A stretch of DNA of 64,000 bases, taken from Flavobacteriales bacterium UBA5040 (GTDB lineage Bacteria > Bacteroidota > Bacteroidia > Flavobacteriales > Weeksellaceae). The stretch covers positions 154,924 to 218,923 of the forward strand of contig DIBY01000025.1 of NCBI GenBank assembly GCA_002415135.1, written 5' to 3'. The notes below the pieces were generated by a model. It ran no database searches and had not been told where the DNA came from. It saw only the letters and a program-made list of their open reading frames with translations. Shown piece by piece: positions 1-8,820 of the stretch (position 1 is its first letter; each line of letters begins with the position of its first letter). A program made the translations under genes and the position numbers.

Positions 1-100
1 CAAAACTTGTTTTTTTAGCATCTTCGGTATTTGTTTTAAAATTAAACAATCCGAGTGTTGAAATCATCATTATGATTAGGAGTATTCCTCTTTTCATCAT
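1..100 (-). CDS. N-terminus of a secreted protein (partial, runs off the left edge)
   Basis: Thirty-three codons are visible from an ATG at 100 and the gene continues beyond the window. The peptide begins MMKRGILLIIMMISTLGLF, a basic start followed by a hydrophobic stretch, which looks like a Sec signal peptide. It then continues NFKTNTEDAKKTSF. A good Bacteroidetes promoter (132-160) lies about 30 bases upstream, which supports this as a real gene start rather than chance. I do not recognise the family, and too little is present to assign a function. A second ATG directly follows the first, so the exact start is uncertain by one codon. Confidence 0.6.
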   Translation of the reverse strand, partial: MMKRGILLIIMMISTLGLFNFKTNTEDAKKTSF

Positions 101-131
101 TTTGAATTTATTTTTGTGGGTTTTGACTTTG

Positions 132-160
132 CAAATGTATTCCGTAATTGATTCATACAA
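132..160 (-). promoter_or_regulatory. Bacteroidetes-type promoter for the left-edge gene
   Basis: On the minus strand a TTG (158-160) is followed after 18 bases by TACATTTG (132-139), matching the TTG-N17-23-TAnnTTTG consensus of Bacteroidetes housekeeping promoters. It sits about 30 bases before the ATG at 100. The rest of the gap to rimO holds only the rimO terminator; I see no other gene there. Confidence 0.6.
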
Positions 161-354
161 CACCCAGATAGTTAAACTCTCATAACGAATTGTTAAATTT
201 TTGTTAACAACTTCCGCATTCTCTGTAATAGCAGGAATTCACAAACATTCTTAATTTGTGTTAAAATTAAAGGTTAAATGTTAACGATTTTAACTAACTA
301 TTGCATAACAACAAAAGTTTTCGTATATTAAAAGACTGATTACCAAATAATTAA

Positions 355-389
355 ATAAAAAATACTCCTGGAATTTCCAGAAGTATTTT
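355..389 (-). terminator. Rho-independent terminator after rimO
   Basis: A hairpin with arms AAATACT-C-CTGGA and TCCAG-A-AGTATTT (one mismatch, 3-base loop) lies about 55 bases past the rimO stop. On the minus strand it is followed by a T-rich run. Confidence 0.75.
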
Positions 390-443
390 CTTACTTTATT
401 TTTTTACAGATTTGTCAAAAATTCGACAAAAAATTGTTTAATC

Positions 444-1745
444 TTAAACTAATTCACCATACAAATCGAACTCTTCAGCAGAAGTGATTTTAATATCAGC
501 AAATTCTCCGATCGATAAATAAGTATTTTCGGCCGGAACTAAAACGGTATTGTCAACATCCGGCGAATCGAATTCTGTTCTTCCGACGAAATAATTTCCT
601 TCTTTACGATCGAAAATACAACGGTAAGTTTTCCCAATTCTTTCCTGATTCTTCTCCCACGAGATCTGCGATTGCAATTCCATGATCTCTTCCACTCTCG
701 CTTCTTTTACTTCTTGTGGAACATCGTCCTTTAAAACATAAGCAGTTGTATTCTCTTCATGCGAATAAGTGAAGCATCCTAAACGGTCAAATCTTTGCTC
801 CCGAACCCATTCTTTCATTTCCTGAAATTTCTCTTCAGTTTCGCCTGGGAAACCAACAATCAATGTCGTTCTGATCGCCATATCCGGAACCATTTGTCTG
901 AATTTGGCTAATAACGCATTTGTTTTTTCGTGCGAAGTTCCACGTTTCATGGCTTTTAACAGATCAGAGTTGATGTGTTGTAAAGGAATATCAATATAGT
1001 TACAAACCTTTGGTTCGTTTTTAATAATTTCTAAAACATCTTCTGGAAAACCTGTTGGGAAGGCGTAATGCAACCGGATCCACTCTATTCCTTCTACCGT
1101 CACTAAACGTAAAAGTAAATCTCCTAAAGCTCTTTTCTTATATAAATCTAAACCATAGTAAGTTAGATCCTGTGCAATCAAGATCAATTCTTTAACTCCT
1201 TTCTTGGCTAATTTCTCAGCTTCAATCACTAAGTTTTCAATAGGTGTGGAAATATTTTTTCCTCTCATTAAAGGAATAGCACAGAAAGAACACGGGCGGT
1301 CGCACCCTTCAGAAATCTTTAAGTAAGCGTAATGTCTTGGCGTGGTAACCATTCTTTCACCTACCAATTCGTGTTTATAATCAGCACCTAAATGCTTTAA
1401 TAATAAAGGTAAATCACGTGTCCCGAAATATTGATCAACATCTGGAATTTCTCTGATTAAATCTGGCTTATATCTTTCTGACAAACATCCAGTCACGAAA
1501 ACCTGCTCTACTTCACCACGATTTTTTGCTTCTACATATTCCAGAATCGTATTGATACTTTCTTCTTTTGCATTATCGATAAATCCACAAGTATTGATAA
1601 CAACGATGTCACCTTTATCTTCGTGTACTACTTCTTTTCCGTTGGCTTGTAACTGTCCCATCAACACCTCAGAATCGTAAACATTTTTGGAACATCCAAG
1701 CGTTACGATATTGATTTTCTTTTTCCCGACTGATTTTGTGCGCAT
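444..1745 (-). CDS. rimO: Ribosomal protein uS12 methylthiotransferase RimO
   Basis: RimO is a radical-SAM enzyme that adds a methylthio group to a conserved aspartate of ribosomal protein S12 in the cytoplasm. The N-terminal MTTase domain has its three cluster cysteines in GCSKN (about residue 18), NTCGF (about 53) and VTGCLSERY (about 87). The radical-SAM CxxxCxxC motif appears as CDRPCSFC near residue 150, and the C-terminal 70 residues fit a TRAM domain. I chose the ATG at 1745 (433 aa, the family's usual length). A longer reading would need a TTG at 1766 lying inside the probable promoter box TACCTTTG (1764-1771). The antiporter gene ends 45 bases upstream, so some read-through is possible. 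Confidence 0.95.
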   Translation of the reverse strand: MRTKSVGKKKINIVTLGCSKNVYDSEVLMGQLQANGKEVVHEDKGDIVVINTCGFIDNAKEESINTILEYVEAKNRGEVEQVFVTGCLSERYKPDLIREIPDVDQYFGTRDLPLLLKHLGADYKHELVGERMVTTPRHYAYLKISEGCDRPCSFCAIPLMRGKNISTPIENLVIEAEKLAKKGVKELILIAQDLTYYGLDLYKKRALGDLLLRLVTVEGIEWIRLHYAFPTGFPEDVLEIIKNEPKVCNYIDIPLQHINSDLLKAMKRGTSHEKTNALLAKFRQMVPDMAIRTTLIVGFPGETEEKFQEMKEWVREQRFDRLGCFTYSHEENTTAYVLKDDVPQEVKEARVEEIMELQSQISWEKNQERIGKTYRCIFDRKEGNYFVGRTEFDSPDVDNTVLVPAENTYLSIGEFADIKITSAEEFDLYGELV

Positions 1746-1763
1746 TATAAAATTTATTGGGCG

Positions 1764-1771
1764 CAAAGGTA
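1764..1771 (-). promoter_or_regulatory. Probable -7 element upstream of rimO
   Basis: TACCTTTG on the minus strand matches TAnnTTTG and sits about 20 bases before the chosen rimO ATG. No clear TTG is seen at the -33 spacing, so this is a partial match. Confidence 0.35.
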
Positions 1772-1790
1772 AGCATATTAATGGAAAAAA

Positions 1791-3008
1791 TTATTCTTCT
1801 ATTAAATTGTCCTCGTCGAACTTTGAAACTTCTTCTATTTCCTGTTTGCCTTTCTTTTCAAATAAAAGTCCAACCATCATCACAAAAGTAGTAAGCAAAA
1901 TAACCTGAATCACCACTGATTCGTTAAGATGGACAAACCGCTGTTCTGGCGTTATACTCAGAAAAAGAAGAACGGTAATTAAACCTCGGGGTGCAATATA
2001 AAAAAGCGGCTGCATATCCATTTTTCCTAGTTTTAAGAAAATCGCGCGGAAAACGAAAATGGCAATCACAATCGAAACAGACCACACTAAAGAATCGACA
2101 TTAATAATATCTTCCGTCTTTAAAACAAATCCGAATACAATAAAAAATAAAGTGCGAACGATAAAAGTGGCTTCTATCACCACATCTTTAAAGTGTTTGA
2201 CTTCCCTATTAAATTTCGTAAAACGGAAATTTCTTAACAATTTCAGATTCTTTAATTCATCGATATTTCCTAAAACCAAACCAAAAAACAGAATAAAAAT
2301 TAATGCCGGCAAATGATAAATCTTGGAAATCTGATAAATCAAAATATTCAGAATAATGATCGGACCATATTTAATATGATGATCAATTTTGGCTAAAAGC
2401 ACCGCTAATATTAAAGAGGCTACGACCGAAATGACAAGCATCAACATAAATTGCCCGGCAAAATGGAATGCTCCGCTTAAAGAAATGACCGTTCCAAACG
2501 TAGCAAAATTGAAGAAGATGACTCCAATAATATCCGACAAACTACTTTCATAAGTAATAAATTGACGTTTGCTTTTCGTTAAGTTGATCGCACTCGGAAT
2601 GGCAATGGAACTGCTGATGATACAGAAAGGGATAATATTAATCAGACTCTGTTTATAAGACAAACCCCATTCATAATGTAAAAAGACCGAAAAACCGACT
2701 GCGATGATCACCAGAGGAATTAAAGCGATGAGCACCGATTTCTTGACCACTTCTTTGGTAGATCGGTTTAATTCTAACTCCAGCGAACCTTCTAAAACGA
2801 TCAGTATTAAACCGATGGTTCCTAAAATTGGAAGTACAACATTGAGATTGGGAACGATAATATCATACAAACCACCTACTTGGTTTAACACCCAACCAGT
2901 GGCCAGTAAAAATATAACTGAAGGAACTTTCGTGAATTTGGTGGTGATATCAAACAGATATGATATGAGTAGAATCACGCAGATTCCGATGATAAAGATT
3001 TCAGCCAT
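1791..3008 (-). CDS. Cation:proton antiporter (CPA family)
   Basis: This is a 405-residue, very hydrophobic inner-membrane protein with about 11-12 predicted transmembrane helices, consistent with a Na+/H+ (or K+/H+) exchanger of the CPA type. The N-terminus (MAEIFIIGICVILLISYLFDITTK) is the usual first helix. A re-entrant-type segment APRGLITVLLFLSI near residue 345 is typical of NhaP-like CPA1 exchangers. The C-terminal tail is short and acidic (EVSKFDEDNLIEE). It would help with pH and ion homeostasis. It lies downstream of the polysaccharide-operon terminator at about 3.1 kb and is probably transcribed separately. The transported cation cannot be told from sequence alone. Confidence 0.85.
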   Translation of the reverse strand: MAEIFIIGICVILLISYLFDITTKFTKVPSVIFLLATGWVLNQVGGLYDIIVPNLNVVLPILGTIGLILIVLEGSLELELNRSTKEVVKKSVLIALIPLVIIAVGFSVFLHYEWGLSYKQSLINIIPFCIISSSIAIPSAINLTKSKRQFITYESSLSDIIGVIFFNFATFGTVISLSGAFHFAGQFMLMLVISVVASLILAVLLAKIDHHIKYGPIIILNILIYQISKIYHLPALIFILFFGLVLGNIDELKNLKLLRNFRFTKFNREVKHFKDVVIEATFIVRTLFFIVFGFVLKTEDIINVDSLVWSVSIVIAIFVFRAIFLKLGKMDMQPLFYIAPRGLITVLLFLSITPEQRFVHLNESVVIQVILLTTFVMMVGLLFEKKGKQEIEEVSKFDEDNLIEE

Positions 3009-3082
3009 ATCGTAAATATATAAAAAAATTAAATATCACACTTTCAAAGGTGTTGCTTAGCTCAAAAATATTTTAAATAAAA

Positions 3083-3114
3083 ACAAAAAAAAGAGAGCCA
3101 TCATGACTCTCTTT
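3083..3114 (-). terminator. Terminator closing the polysaccharide operon
   Basis: A hairpin with arms AAAAGAGAG and CTCTCTTTT lies just past the rmlA stop and is followed on the minus strand by a run of T. It marks the 3' end of the large locus. Confidence 0.85.
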
Positions 3115-3135
3115 TACTATAATAAATTAATTTGC

Positions 3136-3993
3136 TTAAACCAGTTTTTTCAAATAATCTCCATAACCACTTTTACCATATTTAACTGCAGACTCCAGTA
3201 ACTGTTCTTTACTAATGAATCCTTTCATATAAGCGATTTCTTCAATACAGGAAATCTTGAAGCCCTGTCTTTTTTCCAGCACCTTTACAAATTCTGAGGC
3301 TTCGTGTAAAGAATCGAAGGTACCAGTATCTAACCAGGCTGTTCCACGTGACATTACACCGACGTCCAATTGTCCTTTTTCAAGGTAGATACGGTTGATG
3401 TCCGTAATTTCCAATTCTCCTCTTACGGAAGGTTTTAAGTTTTTAGCATATTCAACCACAGAATTGTCGTAGAAATACAAGCCAGGAACTGCGAAATTTG
3501 ATTTTGCAACTTCTGGCTTTTCTTCAATAGAAACTGCTTTTAAATTTTCATCAAATTCTACCACGCCATATCTTTCAGGATCTGAAACCTGGTAAGCGAA
3601 AACACAGCCTCCTTTAACGGTAGTTTTGCTTTCTAATAATTTTGCTAAACCGGTTCCGTAGAAAATATTATCTCCTAAAACCAAAGCAACGGAATCATCA
3701 CCGATAAATTCTTCACCCAAAATAAAAGCTTGTGCTAAACCATCGGGACTGGGCTGCACTTTATATTGAATATTACAGCCAATCGCAGAACCATCGCCTA
3801 ACAGTTTGATAAATCCTTCTTGATCGTGAGGAGTAGTGATAATTAAAATATCTTTGATGCCCGCCAACAACAAAGTCGACAATGGATAGTAAATCATCGG
3901 CTTGTCATAAACTGGCATCAACTGTTTGCTTACAGCGATCGTTAACGGATACAATCTCGTTCCCGAACCTCCTGCTAAAATAATTCCTTTCAT
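3136..3993 (-). CDS. rmlA: Glucose-1-phosphate thymidylyltransferase RmlA
   Basis: RmlA makes dTDP-glucose from dTTP and glucose-1-phosphate, the first step to dTDP-6-deoxyhexoses. The nucleotidyltransferase signature GGSGTRLYPLT is at the N-terminus, followed by SKQLMPVYDKPMIYYP, LGDNIFYG and EEKPEVAKSNFAVPGLYFY, all typical of RmlA. I chose the ATG at 3993 (MKGIILAGG, 285 aa, normal length). The longer reading would overlap the end of rmlB and add 14 residues unlike the family. It is the last gene of the locus, 1 base after rmlB, with a terminator behind it. Confidence 0.95.
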   Translation of the reverse strand: MKGIILAGGSGTRLYPLTIAVSKQLMPVYDKPMIYYPLSTLLLAGIKDILIITTPHDQEGFIKLLGDGSAIGCNIQYKVQPSPDGLAQAFILGEEFIGDDSVALVLGDNIFYGTGLAKLLESKTTVKGGCVFAYQVSDPERYGVVEFDENLKAVSIEEKPEVAKSNFAVPGLYFYDNSVVEYAKNLKPSVRGELEITDINRIYLEKGQLDVGVMSRGTAWLDTGTFDSLHEASEFVKVLEKRQGFKISCIEEIAYMKGFISKEQLLESAVKYGKSGYGDYLKKLV

Positions 3994-3994
3994 C

Positions 3995-5074
3995 TTAAGA
4001 ATATTGTTTGTTGTAATATTTTTGATAGTCGCCACTGGTTACATTCTCTAACCACTCTTTATTTTCCAAGAACCAATCAATTGTTTTGCTTAATCCCTGT
4101 TCGAAAGTTACACTTGGCATCCAACCTAATTCTTTGTTAAGTTTCGTAGCATCGATGGCGTAACGTAAATCGTGTCCGGGTCTGTCTTTCACATACGTGA
4201 TTAATTTTTCAGAATGACCTTCAGGGTTTTCTAATTTTTCATCCATTTGTTTGATGAGTTCTTTCACCAAATCGATGTTTTTCCATTCATTGAATCCACC
4301 AATATTATAAGTCTCACCCGTTTTTGCTTCATAAAATATTTGATGAATTGCTTTGGCGTGATCAATTACATATAACCAATCTCTCGTATACTTTCCATCT
4401 CCATAAATAGGAAGCGGCTTTCCATTTAAAATATTAGAAATGCACAATGGAATTAATTTTTCCGGGAAATGATTCGGTCCATAATTATTAGAACAGTTTG
4501 AAATAATAAACGGCATTCCATAGGTGTTTCCGTACGCTCTAACCAAATGATCAGAGGCTGCTTTACTCGCAGAATAAGGCGATTTCGGATCGTAAGCAGT
4601 GTCTTCTAAAAAGAAACCTGTTTCGCCTAGACTACCATAAACCTCATCAGTTGATACATGATAGAATAAATTGTTTCTTTTTTCATCTGGAAAATTTCCG
4701 TGTTGATGATCTGGATTTAACGTCCAGAATTCTCTGGCTAAATTTAAAAGGTTTGCAGTTCCATTTACATTCGTATTAATGAAAGCACTCGGATCTTCAA
4801 TACTTCGATCTACATGACTTTCGGCAGCTAAATGAATAATCGCATCTGGGTTGTATTTTTCAAAAACTCTTCTCAATTCGTCAACATTGGTAATATCTGC
4901 TTTTTCGAAAACGTAATTGGGTTCGTTTTCAATGTCTTTTAAATTCTCCAGATTCCCGGCATAAGTTAAAGCATCCAAATTGATGATCATACTTTCTGGA
5001 TGATTCTTTACAAATTCACGAACCACGTGAGAACCTATAAAACCAGCTCCACCGGTGATGATTATATTTTTCAT
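3995..5074 (-). CDS. rmlB: dTDP-glucose 4,6-dehydratase RmlB
   Basis: RmlB is an extended short-chain dehydrogenase that turns dTDP-glucose into dTDP-4-keto-6-deoxyglucose using bound NAD+. Visible are the Rossmann motif GGAGFIGSHVVREF at the N-terminus, HLAAESHVDRSI, STDEVYGSLG and the catalytic YSASK (YxxxK), followed by NNYGP and FPEKLIPL. The 359-residue length is normal. It is placed rmlC-rmlB-rmlA in transcription order. No rmlD follows, so the final reduction to dTDP-L-rhamnose is not encoded here. Confidence 0.95.
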   Translation of the reverse strand: MKNIIITGGAGFIGSHVVREFVKNHPESMIINLDALTYAGNLENLKDIENEPNYVFEKADITNVDELRRVFEKYNPDAIIHLAAESHVDRSIEDPSAFINTNVNGTANLLNLAREFWTLNPDHQHGNFPDEKRNNLFYHVSTDEVYGSLGETGFFLEDTAYDPKSPYSASKAASDHLVRAYGNTYGMPFIISNCSNNYGPNHFPEKLIPLCISNILNGKPLPIYGDGKYTRDWLYVIDHAKAIHQIFYEAKTGETYNIGGFNEWKNIDLVKELIKQMDEKLENPEGHSEKLITYVKDRPGHDLRYAIDATKLNKELGWMPSVTFEQGLSKTIDWFLENKEWLENVTSGDYQKYYNKQYS

Positions 5075-5086
5075 ATTTATTCTTTT

Positions 5087-5632
5087 CTAAAAATTACCTT
5101 GTGCAAAGGTAGGTTGAATTTCATCTTTCGCTGAAAGAAGAACATCGGCTGCTGGTAACTTCCAATCAATAGTCAACTCTTCGTCATTCCACAAAACTCC
5201 GCCTTCCGATTCTTTGTTGTAAAAGTTATCACATTTATAAGCGAAAATGGCGGTTTCCGATAACACCGAAAACCCGTGCCCGAAACCACGAGGAACATAA
5301 AATTGCAATTTATTTTCGCCTGAAAGTTCAACCCCAAACCATTTTCCAAAAGTTGGTGACTCTTTTCTTAAATCAATCGCAACATCCCAAACTTTACCTT
5401 CTAAACAAGAAACCAATTTGGCTTGTGCATGTTCCCGTTTTTGTAAATGCAGTCCTCGTAAAACTCCATAGGACGATTTTGAAACATTATCCTGAACAAA
5501 ATGGCCATTCAAACCAGTTAACTCTTCAAATTTTTGTTCGTTGAACTTTTCATAGAAATAGCCACGATCGTCTTCGAAAATGGTTGGCTCTATGATGTAA
5601 CAGTCTTTGAGTGGGGTTTGTTTAATTTTCAT
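5087..5632 (-). CDS. rmlC: dTDP-4-dehydrorhamnose 3,5-epimerase RmlC
   Basis: RmlC is a cupin epimerase that inverts C3 and C5 of dTDP-4-keto-6-deoxyglucose. The family landmarks are in order: IIEPTIFEDDRGYFYEKFNEQKF, then FVQDNVSKSSYGVLRGLHLQ carrying the catalytic histidine, then AKLVSCLEGKVWDVAIDLR, and the C-terminal PRGFGHGFSVLSETA. At 181 aa it is full length. It begins the rmlCBA group and follows the WecA-like gene by 9 bases, so it belongs to the same transcript. Confidence 0.95.
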   Translation of the reverse strand: MKIKQTPLKDCYIIEPTIFEDDRGYFYEKFNEQKFEELTGLNGHFVQDNVSKSSYGVLRGLHLQKREHAQAKLVSCLEGKVWDVAIDLRKESPTFGKWFGVELSGENKLQFYVPRGFGHGFSVLSETAIFAYKCDNFYNKESEGGVLWNDEELTIDWKLPAADVLLSAKDEIQPTFAQGNF

Positions 5633-5641
5633 TAAAAAATT

Positions 5642-6640
5642 TTATTTAGAAAGTGAAAGTTGCTTTTTAAGAGTTAGCTTAATACCTAAATAGAGCAGAA
5701 TTGTCGGAAGAGCAATGATTATGAAGCTTACCCAATCTGACCAATCCGCAAAAATCACTATCGCATTAATTACCAACTGAGCTACAGCATACATCACACT
5801 CACAGTAAGGTGCGAAATTTTCTTATCATTTGCAAATAGCTGGTAAAGATGTCGGCGATGTGCATCGAAAATATTTTCCTTTAATCTCAATCTTTCAATG
5901 ATGGTTAAAATAGTTTCTGCTCCATACACCATTAAGAAAAGAATCCACTTTATTTGCCCAGTTTTAAACATCAAAAGTGATAAAAGTGCGATAATCCAAA
6001 ATCCAATTCCCATACTTCCAATATCACCCAGAAAACATTTTGCTCTTTTTCGAAAATTAAAAAACAAGAAAACGACAGAGGCAAGCAACGGATAAATGAT
6101 GAAATCAGCATCAACAAATTCGATTGTATTTTGATTAATGTACAAAAGCGAACACAACAACACTAAACTGTAAAGTCCCGACATTCCGTTAATTCCATCC
6201 ATAAAATTATAAGCATTTAGAATACCAATAATTAAAACGTAACACATGGGAATCCCCCACCAAGGTAACAACTGAAAAGCATTTAAAAAATAAAGTAATA
6301 AGGTCACTGAAACAAAATGAAATATTAATCGAATCTTGCTCGACAAGTCGATCATATCATCAATAAAGCTAATGAGGCAGATGGTCAATAAGCCAGCACC
6401 AAATATCCAGAAATTTGGCTCCGCTGAATTATTCAGTGAAAATCCATAATTCTTAAAAACCACTTCGTAACCCAAAAAAAATAAGAAAGCAATAGGGAAT
6501 ATTATGCCTCCACCACGAAGCGTAATTTCGGTGTGTGCACTTCTATGATTTGGTTTATCAATAATATTATACTTATCGGCTATTTTAAAATAGCTTAGCA
6601 TCAGTATAAAAAAAGCTAAAATGATGATTAGGTATTCCAT
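5642..6640 (-). CDS. WecA/WbpL-like polyprenyl-phosphate sugar-1-phosphate transferase
   Basis: This is a polytopic membrane enzyme of the MraY/WecA family (GT4-like, 332 aa, about 10-11 helices). Such enzymes start a glycan by moving a HexNAc-1-phosphate from a UDP-sugar to undecaprenyl phosphate. Family motifs are present: RGGGIIF near residue 42, the Mg-binding FIDDMIDL near 92, NAYNFMDGINGM near 143, GDIGSMGIGF near 205 and the cytoplasmic HRRHLYQ near 262. It is directly preceded by a WbjF/WbpV-like reductase with no gap. That pairing is known from Pseudomonas O-antigen loci, where WbpL uses FucNAc or QuiNAc. The exact sugar is inferred. A second, unrelated initiating enzyme (PglC type) lies at the other end of the locus. 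Confidence 0.85.
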   Translation of the reverse strand: MEYLIIILAFFILMLSYFKIADKYNIIDKPNHRSAHTEITLRGGGIIFPIAFLFFLGYEVVFKNYGFSLNNSAEPNFWIFGAGLLTICLISFIDDMIDLSSKIRLIFHFVSVTLLLYFLNAFQLLPWWGIPMCYVLIIGILNAYNFMDGINGMSGLYSLVLLCSLLYINQNTIEFVDADFIIYPLLASVVFLFFNFRKRAKCFLGDIGSMGIGFWIIALLSLLMFKTGQIKWILFLMVYGAETILTIIERLRLKENIFDAHRRHLYQLFANDKKISHLTVSVMYAVAQLVINAIVIFADWSDWVSFIIIALPTILLYLGIKLTLKKQLSLSK

Positions 6641-7537
6641 TTACTTTTGAAAACTTTTAATTGTTTTTTCGAGACCTTGCTTTGCCGTGACAGGCAATCT
6701 TGAAAGTCCTAAAGCCATTTTTATTTTAGTGTTCGACACCATATAACTTTCTGTCAATTTTTTTAATCGTTCTGAATTTAATGGTAATCTAAAAAAGTCA
6801 CCAGCTCTTGCAATACCTGAAATGAAATTGGAATTCAATTTCCATAGCTTCTCTTTTTTTCCACTAACATTAGCAATAATTTGAACTAAATGATTGGTAG
6901 AAATATGTTCATCATCTGCAAAATTATAAATTCCTGAACTAATTTGGGGAGTTTCAAGCATCTTTAAAATTAAAAAATTAAGATTATCAATACTTAAAAA
7001 AGATCTTTGGTTTTCAAAAGAAGCTAAAGGCCAAGGAAGACCTTTTTCGACCACTTTATATAACAAATTCAGATTTCCCTTATTTTCTGGACCATGTATC
7101 ATACATGGTCTAACAATAAAAAGTCTTTTCCGGGCTGGTAAAATTTGTTTTAATAAAAAAATCTCTGCTTCTAATTTTGATTTGCCATAAGGTGTATGAG
7201 GATTGGCTTGATAATCTTCTTCAAGAATACCATCTATACTATCAGCAGCAGCTTTCACAGAACTGAAGTAGAAAAAATCTCTAATATCTGTCGCCAAGAA
7301 ACGATTAAAGAGCGTGATTGTTAAATCCCTATTGATTGAAAAGTAGGATTCAGCATCAGCTGTATTGCTGGTATCATGAGCCTTTCCCGCTAAATGAATA
7401 ATTGCATCCGCGTTGTTATCTAGAATCCAGCTTTCATTTCGTAGTGACAAAGCATCAATAACATTGCCTTGATCGATCAGATATTTTGATAAATTTTGAC
7501 CGACGAAACCCGAACCACCAGTGATGATAATTTTCAT
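6641..7537 (-). CDS. NAD-dependent sugar-nucleotide epimerase/reductase, WbjF/WbpV-like
   Basis: This is a 298-residue extended SDR protein. The N-terminal GGSGFVGQNLSKYL is the NAD(P)-binding loop, IIHLAGKAHD follows near residue 48, and the active site includes SSVKA and the YGKSK tetrad lysine near residue 117. It resembles WbjF/WbpV/WbpK-type 4-ketoreductases, which reduce UDP-4-keto-6-deoxy-GlcNAc (the WbpM product) to UDP-D-FucNAc or UDP-D-QuiNAc. Its neighbour 5642-6640 is a WbpL-like enzyme that would accept such a sugar, which supports the assignment. It could instead be a 4-epimerase. It has its own likely promoter at 7559-7587. Confidence 0.7.
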   Translation of the reverse strand: MKIIITGGSGFVGQNLSKYLIDQGNVIDALSLRNESWILDNNADAIIHLAGKAHDTSNTADAESYFSINRDLTITLFNRFLATDIRDFFYFSSVKAAADSIDGILEEDYQANPHTPYGKSKLEAEIFLLKQILPARKRLFIVRPCMIHGPENKGNLNLLYKVVEKGLPWPLASFENQRSFLSIDNLNFLILKMLETPQISSGIYNFADDEHISTNHLVQIIANVSGKKEKLWKLNSNFISGIARAGDFFRLPLNSERLKKLTESYMVSNTKIKMALGLSRLPVTAKQGLEKTIKSFQK

Positions 7538-7558
7538 TTTTTAATGTTTAATCTCTAT

Positions 7559-7587
7559 CAAATTTAATTAATCTGACTTTTCTGCAA
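7559..7587 (-). promoter_or_regulatory. Internal promoter ahead of the wbjF-like/wecA-like/rmlCBA group
   Basis: On the minus strand TTG (7585-7587), 18 bases, then TAAATTTG (7559-7566) fits the Bacteroidetes promoter consensus. It lies about 22 bases upstream of the ATG at 7537 and overlaps the end of the preceding glycosyltransferase gene. Confidence 0.5.
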
Positions 7588-8820
7588 TTGAATTTTAACG
7601 GAAGGATCCAATTGTTTTTCGTTCAGAATTCGTTCTAAATTATCAATGCAGGTTGATAATTGATAATTTTGCTGAAAGAAGTTTCTGCTATTAATTCCCA
7701 TTTGCTCTAACTCGGAAGATGGTAAATCAGACATTTTTAATATTGTTTTGGCTAACTGTTTAGCATTCCCAGCAGAAACGGCTAAACCGCACTTGGCCTC
7801 CTCAATAATCTCTGCACCTTCGCCATTGAGCATAGCAACAATAGGTTTTGAAGCACTCATGTATGCTTGAACTTTTGCAGGAACGGTGAGGTTAAAAATT
7901 GTATCATTCTTTAAACTAACCAGCATCACATCTGCTTTATCAAAGAAACTGGCCATTGCTTCTACAGGAAAACGTCCAACGGTGATTACTGTATTTTCCA
8001 AACCATGTTTCTGTATAACATCCTGAACATAGGTCATTTTTCTTCCGTCACCTACGATAATAAATTTAATTTCGCCGTGATTTTTCAATTCTAAAGCAGC
8101 ATCCATTATCGCTTCCAGATCTTGAGCCTCACCAACATTTCCGGCGAACATCACCTTAAATCCCAATGGTAATGTTGGAACAAGATAATTTTTATCTCCT
8201 TCGGAGATGGCGTCTTCTGCCCAGTTTGGAAAATATTCAAGCTTTTCTTCAAAATCACCCTTCTCTAAAATTGACTTTTTAAAGCCTTTTGAAGTAATGA
8301 GTATTTTCTCTGAATTCTTATAAAAACGGATAACCATATTTTTAAAAAATTCCAGAACAAATTTATTTTTAACTCCACCTGCAATTTCTAAACTTTCAGG
8401 CCAAAGATCCATCACCCAGAAATAAACTGGAACATTTTGCAACTTCTTTAATAGGAGTGCCGGATAAAACTGAGTAATTGGTGATGGCTCATGGACAAGC
8501 ACCGCATCATATTTATTGCTGAAATTCAGAAAAAACGCTTTTAGGGATGCAAAAAAGGCAAAGCTAAAATAATTTAAAAACAACCGTACTCCACCTCCTT
8601 TACCTCGTAAAAGCAATAACGATCGAATGACTTTCACGCCATTAATTACCTGCTTTCGATTTTTAAAAATACCATATCCTTCAAACAGTTTACCTTCAGG
8701 ATAGTTTGGCAATCCGGTTAATACGGTAACATCGTGTCCTCTTTTCTGGAGTTCGAAAGAAAGATCGTTACTTTTAAAATTTTCAGGAAAATAATATTGA
8801 GTTACAATTAAAATCTTCAT
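7564..8820 (-). CDS. GT4 glycosyltransferase, WbuB/WbjE-like (probable L-FucNAc transferase)
   Basis: This is a 418-residue GT-B fold retaining glycosyltransferase. The N-terminal half opens with ILIVTQYYFPENFKSNDLSFEL and LTGLPNYPEGKLFEGYG, a pattern usual for WbuB-type enzymes. The C-terminal donor-binding half has VMFAGNVGEAQDLEAIM, IIVGDGRKM and the region ending in SKPIVAMLNGEGAEIIEEAKCG, which contains the ExxxxxE-type donor site. It follows capG with a 1-base stop/start overlap (TAATG). In P. aeruginosa O11 and in fnl-containing E. coli loci a homologue sits in this position and is linked to L-FucNAc transfer; the specificity here is inferred from that context. Confidence 0.85.
   Translation of the reverse strand: MKILIVTQYYFPENFKSNDLSFELQKRGHDVTVLTGLPNYPEGKLFEGYGIFKNRKQVINGVKVIRSLLLLRGKGGGVRLFLNYFSFAFFASLKAFFLNFSNKYDAVLVHEPSPITQFYPALLLKKLQNVPVYFWVMDLWPESLEIAGGVKNKFVLEFFKNMVIRFYKNSEKILITSKGFKKSILEKGDFEEKLEYFPNWAEDAISEGDKNYLVPTLPLGFKVMFAGNVGEAQDLEAIMDAALELKNHGEIKFIIVGDGRKMTYVQDVIQKHGLENTVITVGRFPVEAMASFFDKADVMLVSLKNDTIFNLTVPAKVQAYMSASKPIVAMLNGEGAEIIEEAKCGLAVSAGNAKQLAKTILKMSDLPSSELEQMGINSRNFFQQNYQLSTCIDNLERILNEKQLDPSVKIQLQKSQIN

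Noticed and set aside
1746..1766. Extension of rimO to an upstream TTG (adds MRPINFI)
   Set aside because: The TTG lies inside a TAnnTTTG promoter box, and the added residues are not a family feature; the ATG at 1745 gives normal length.
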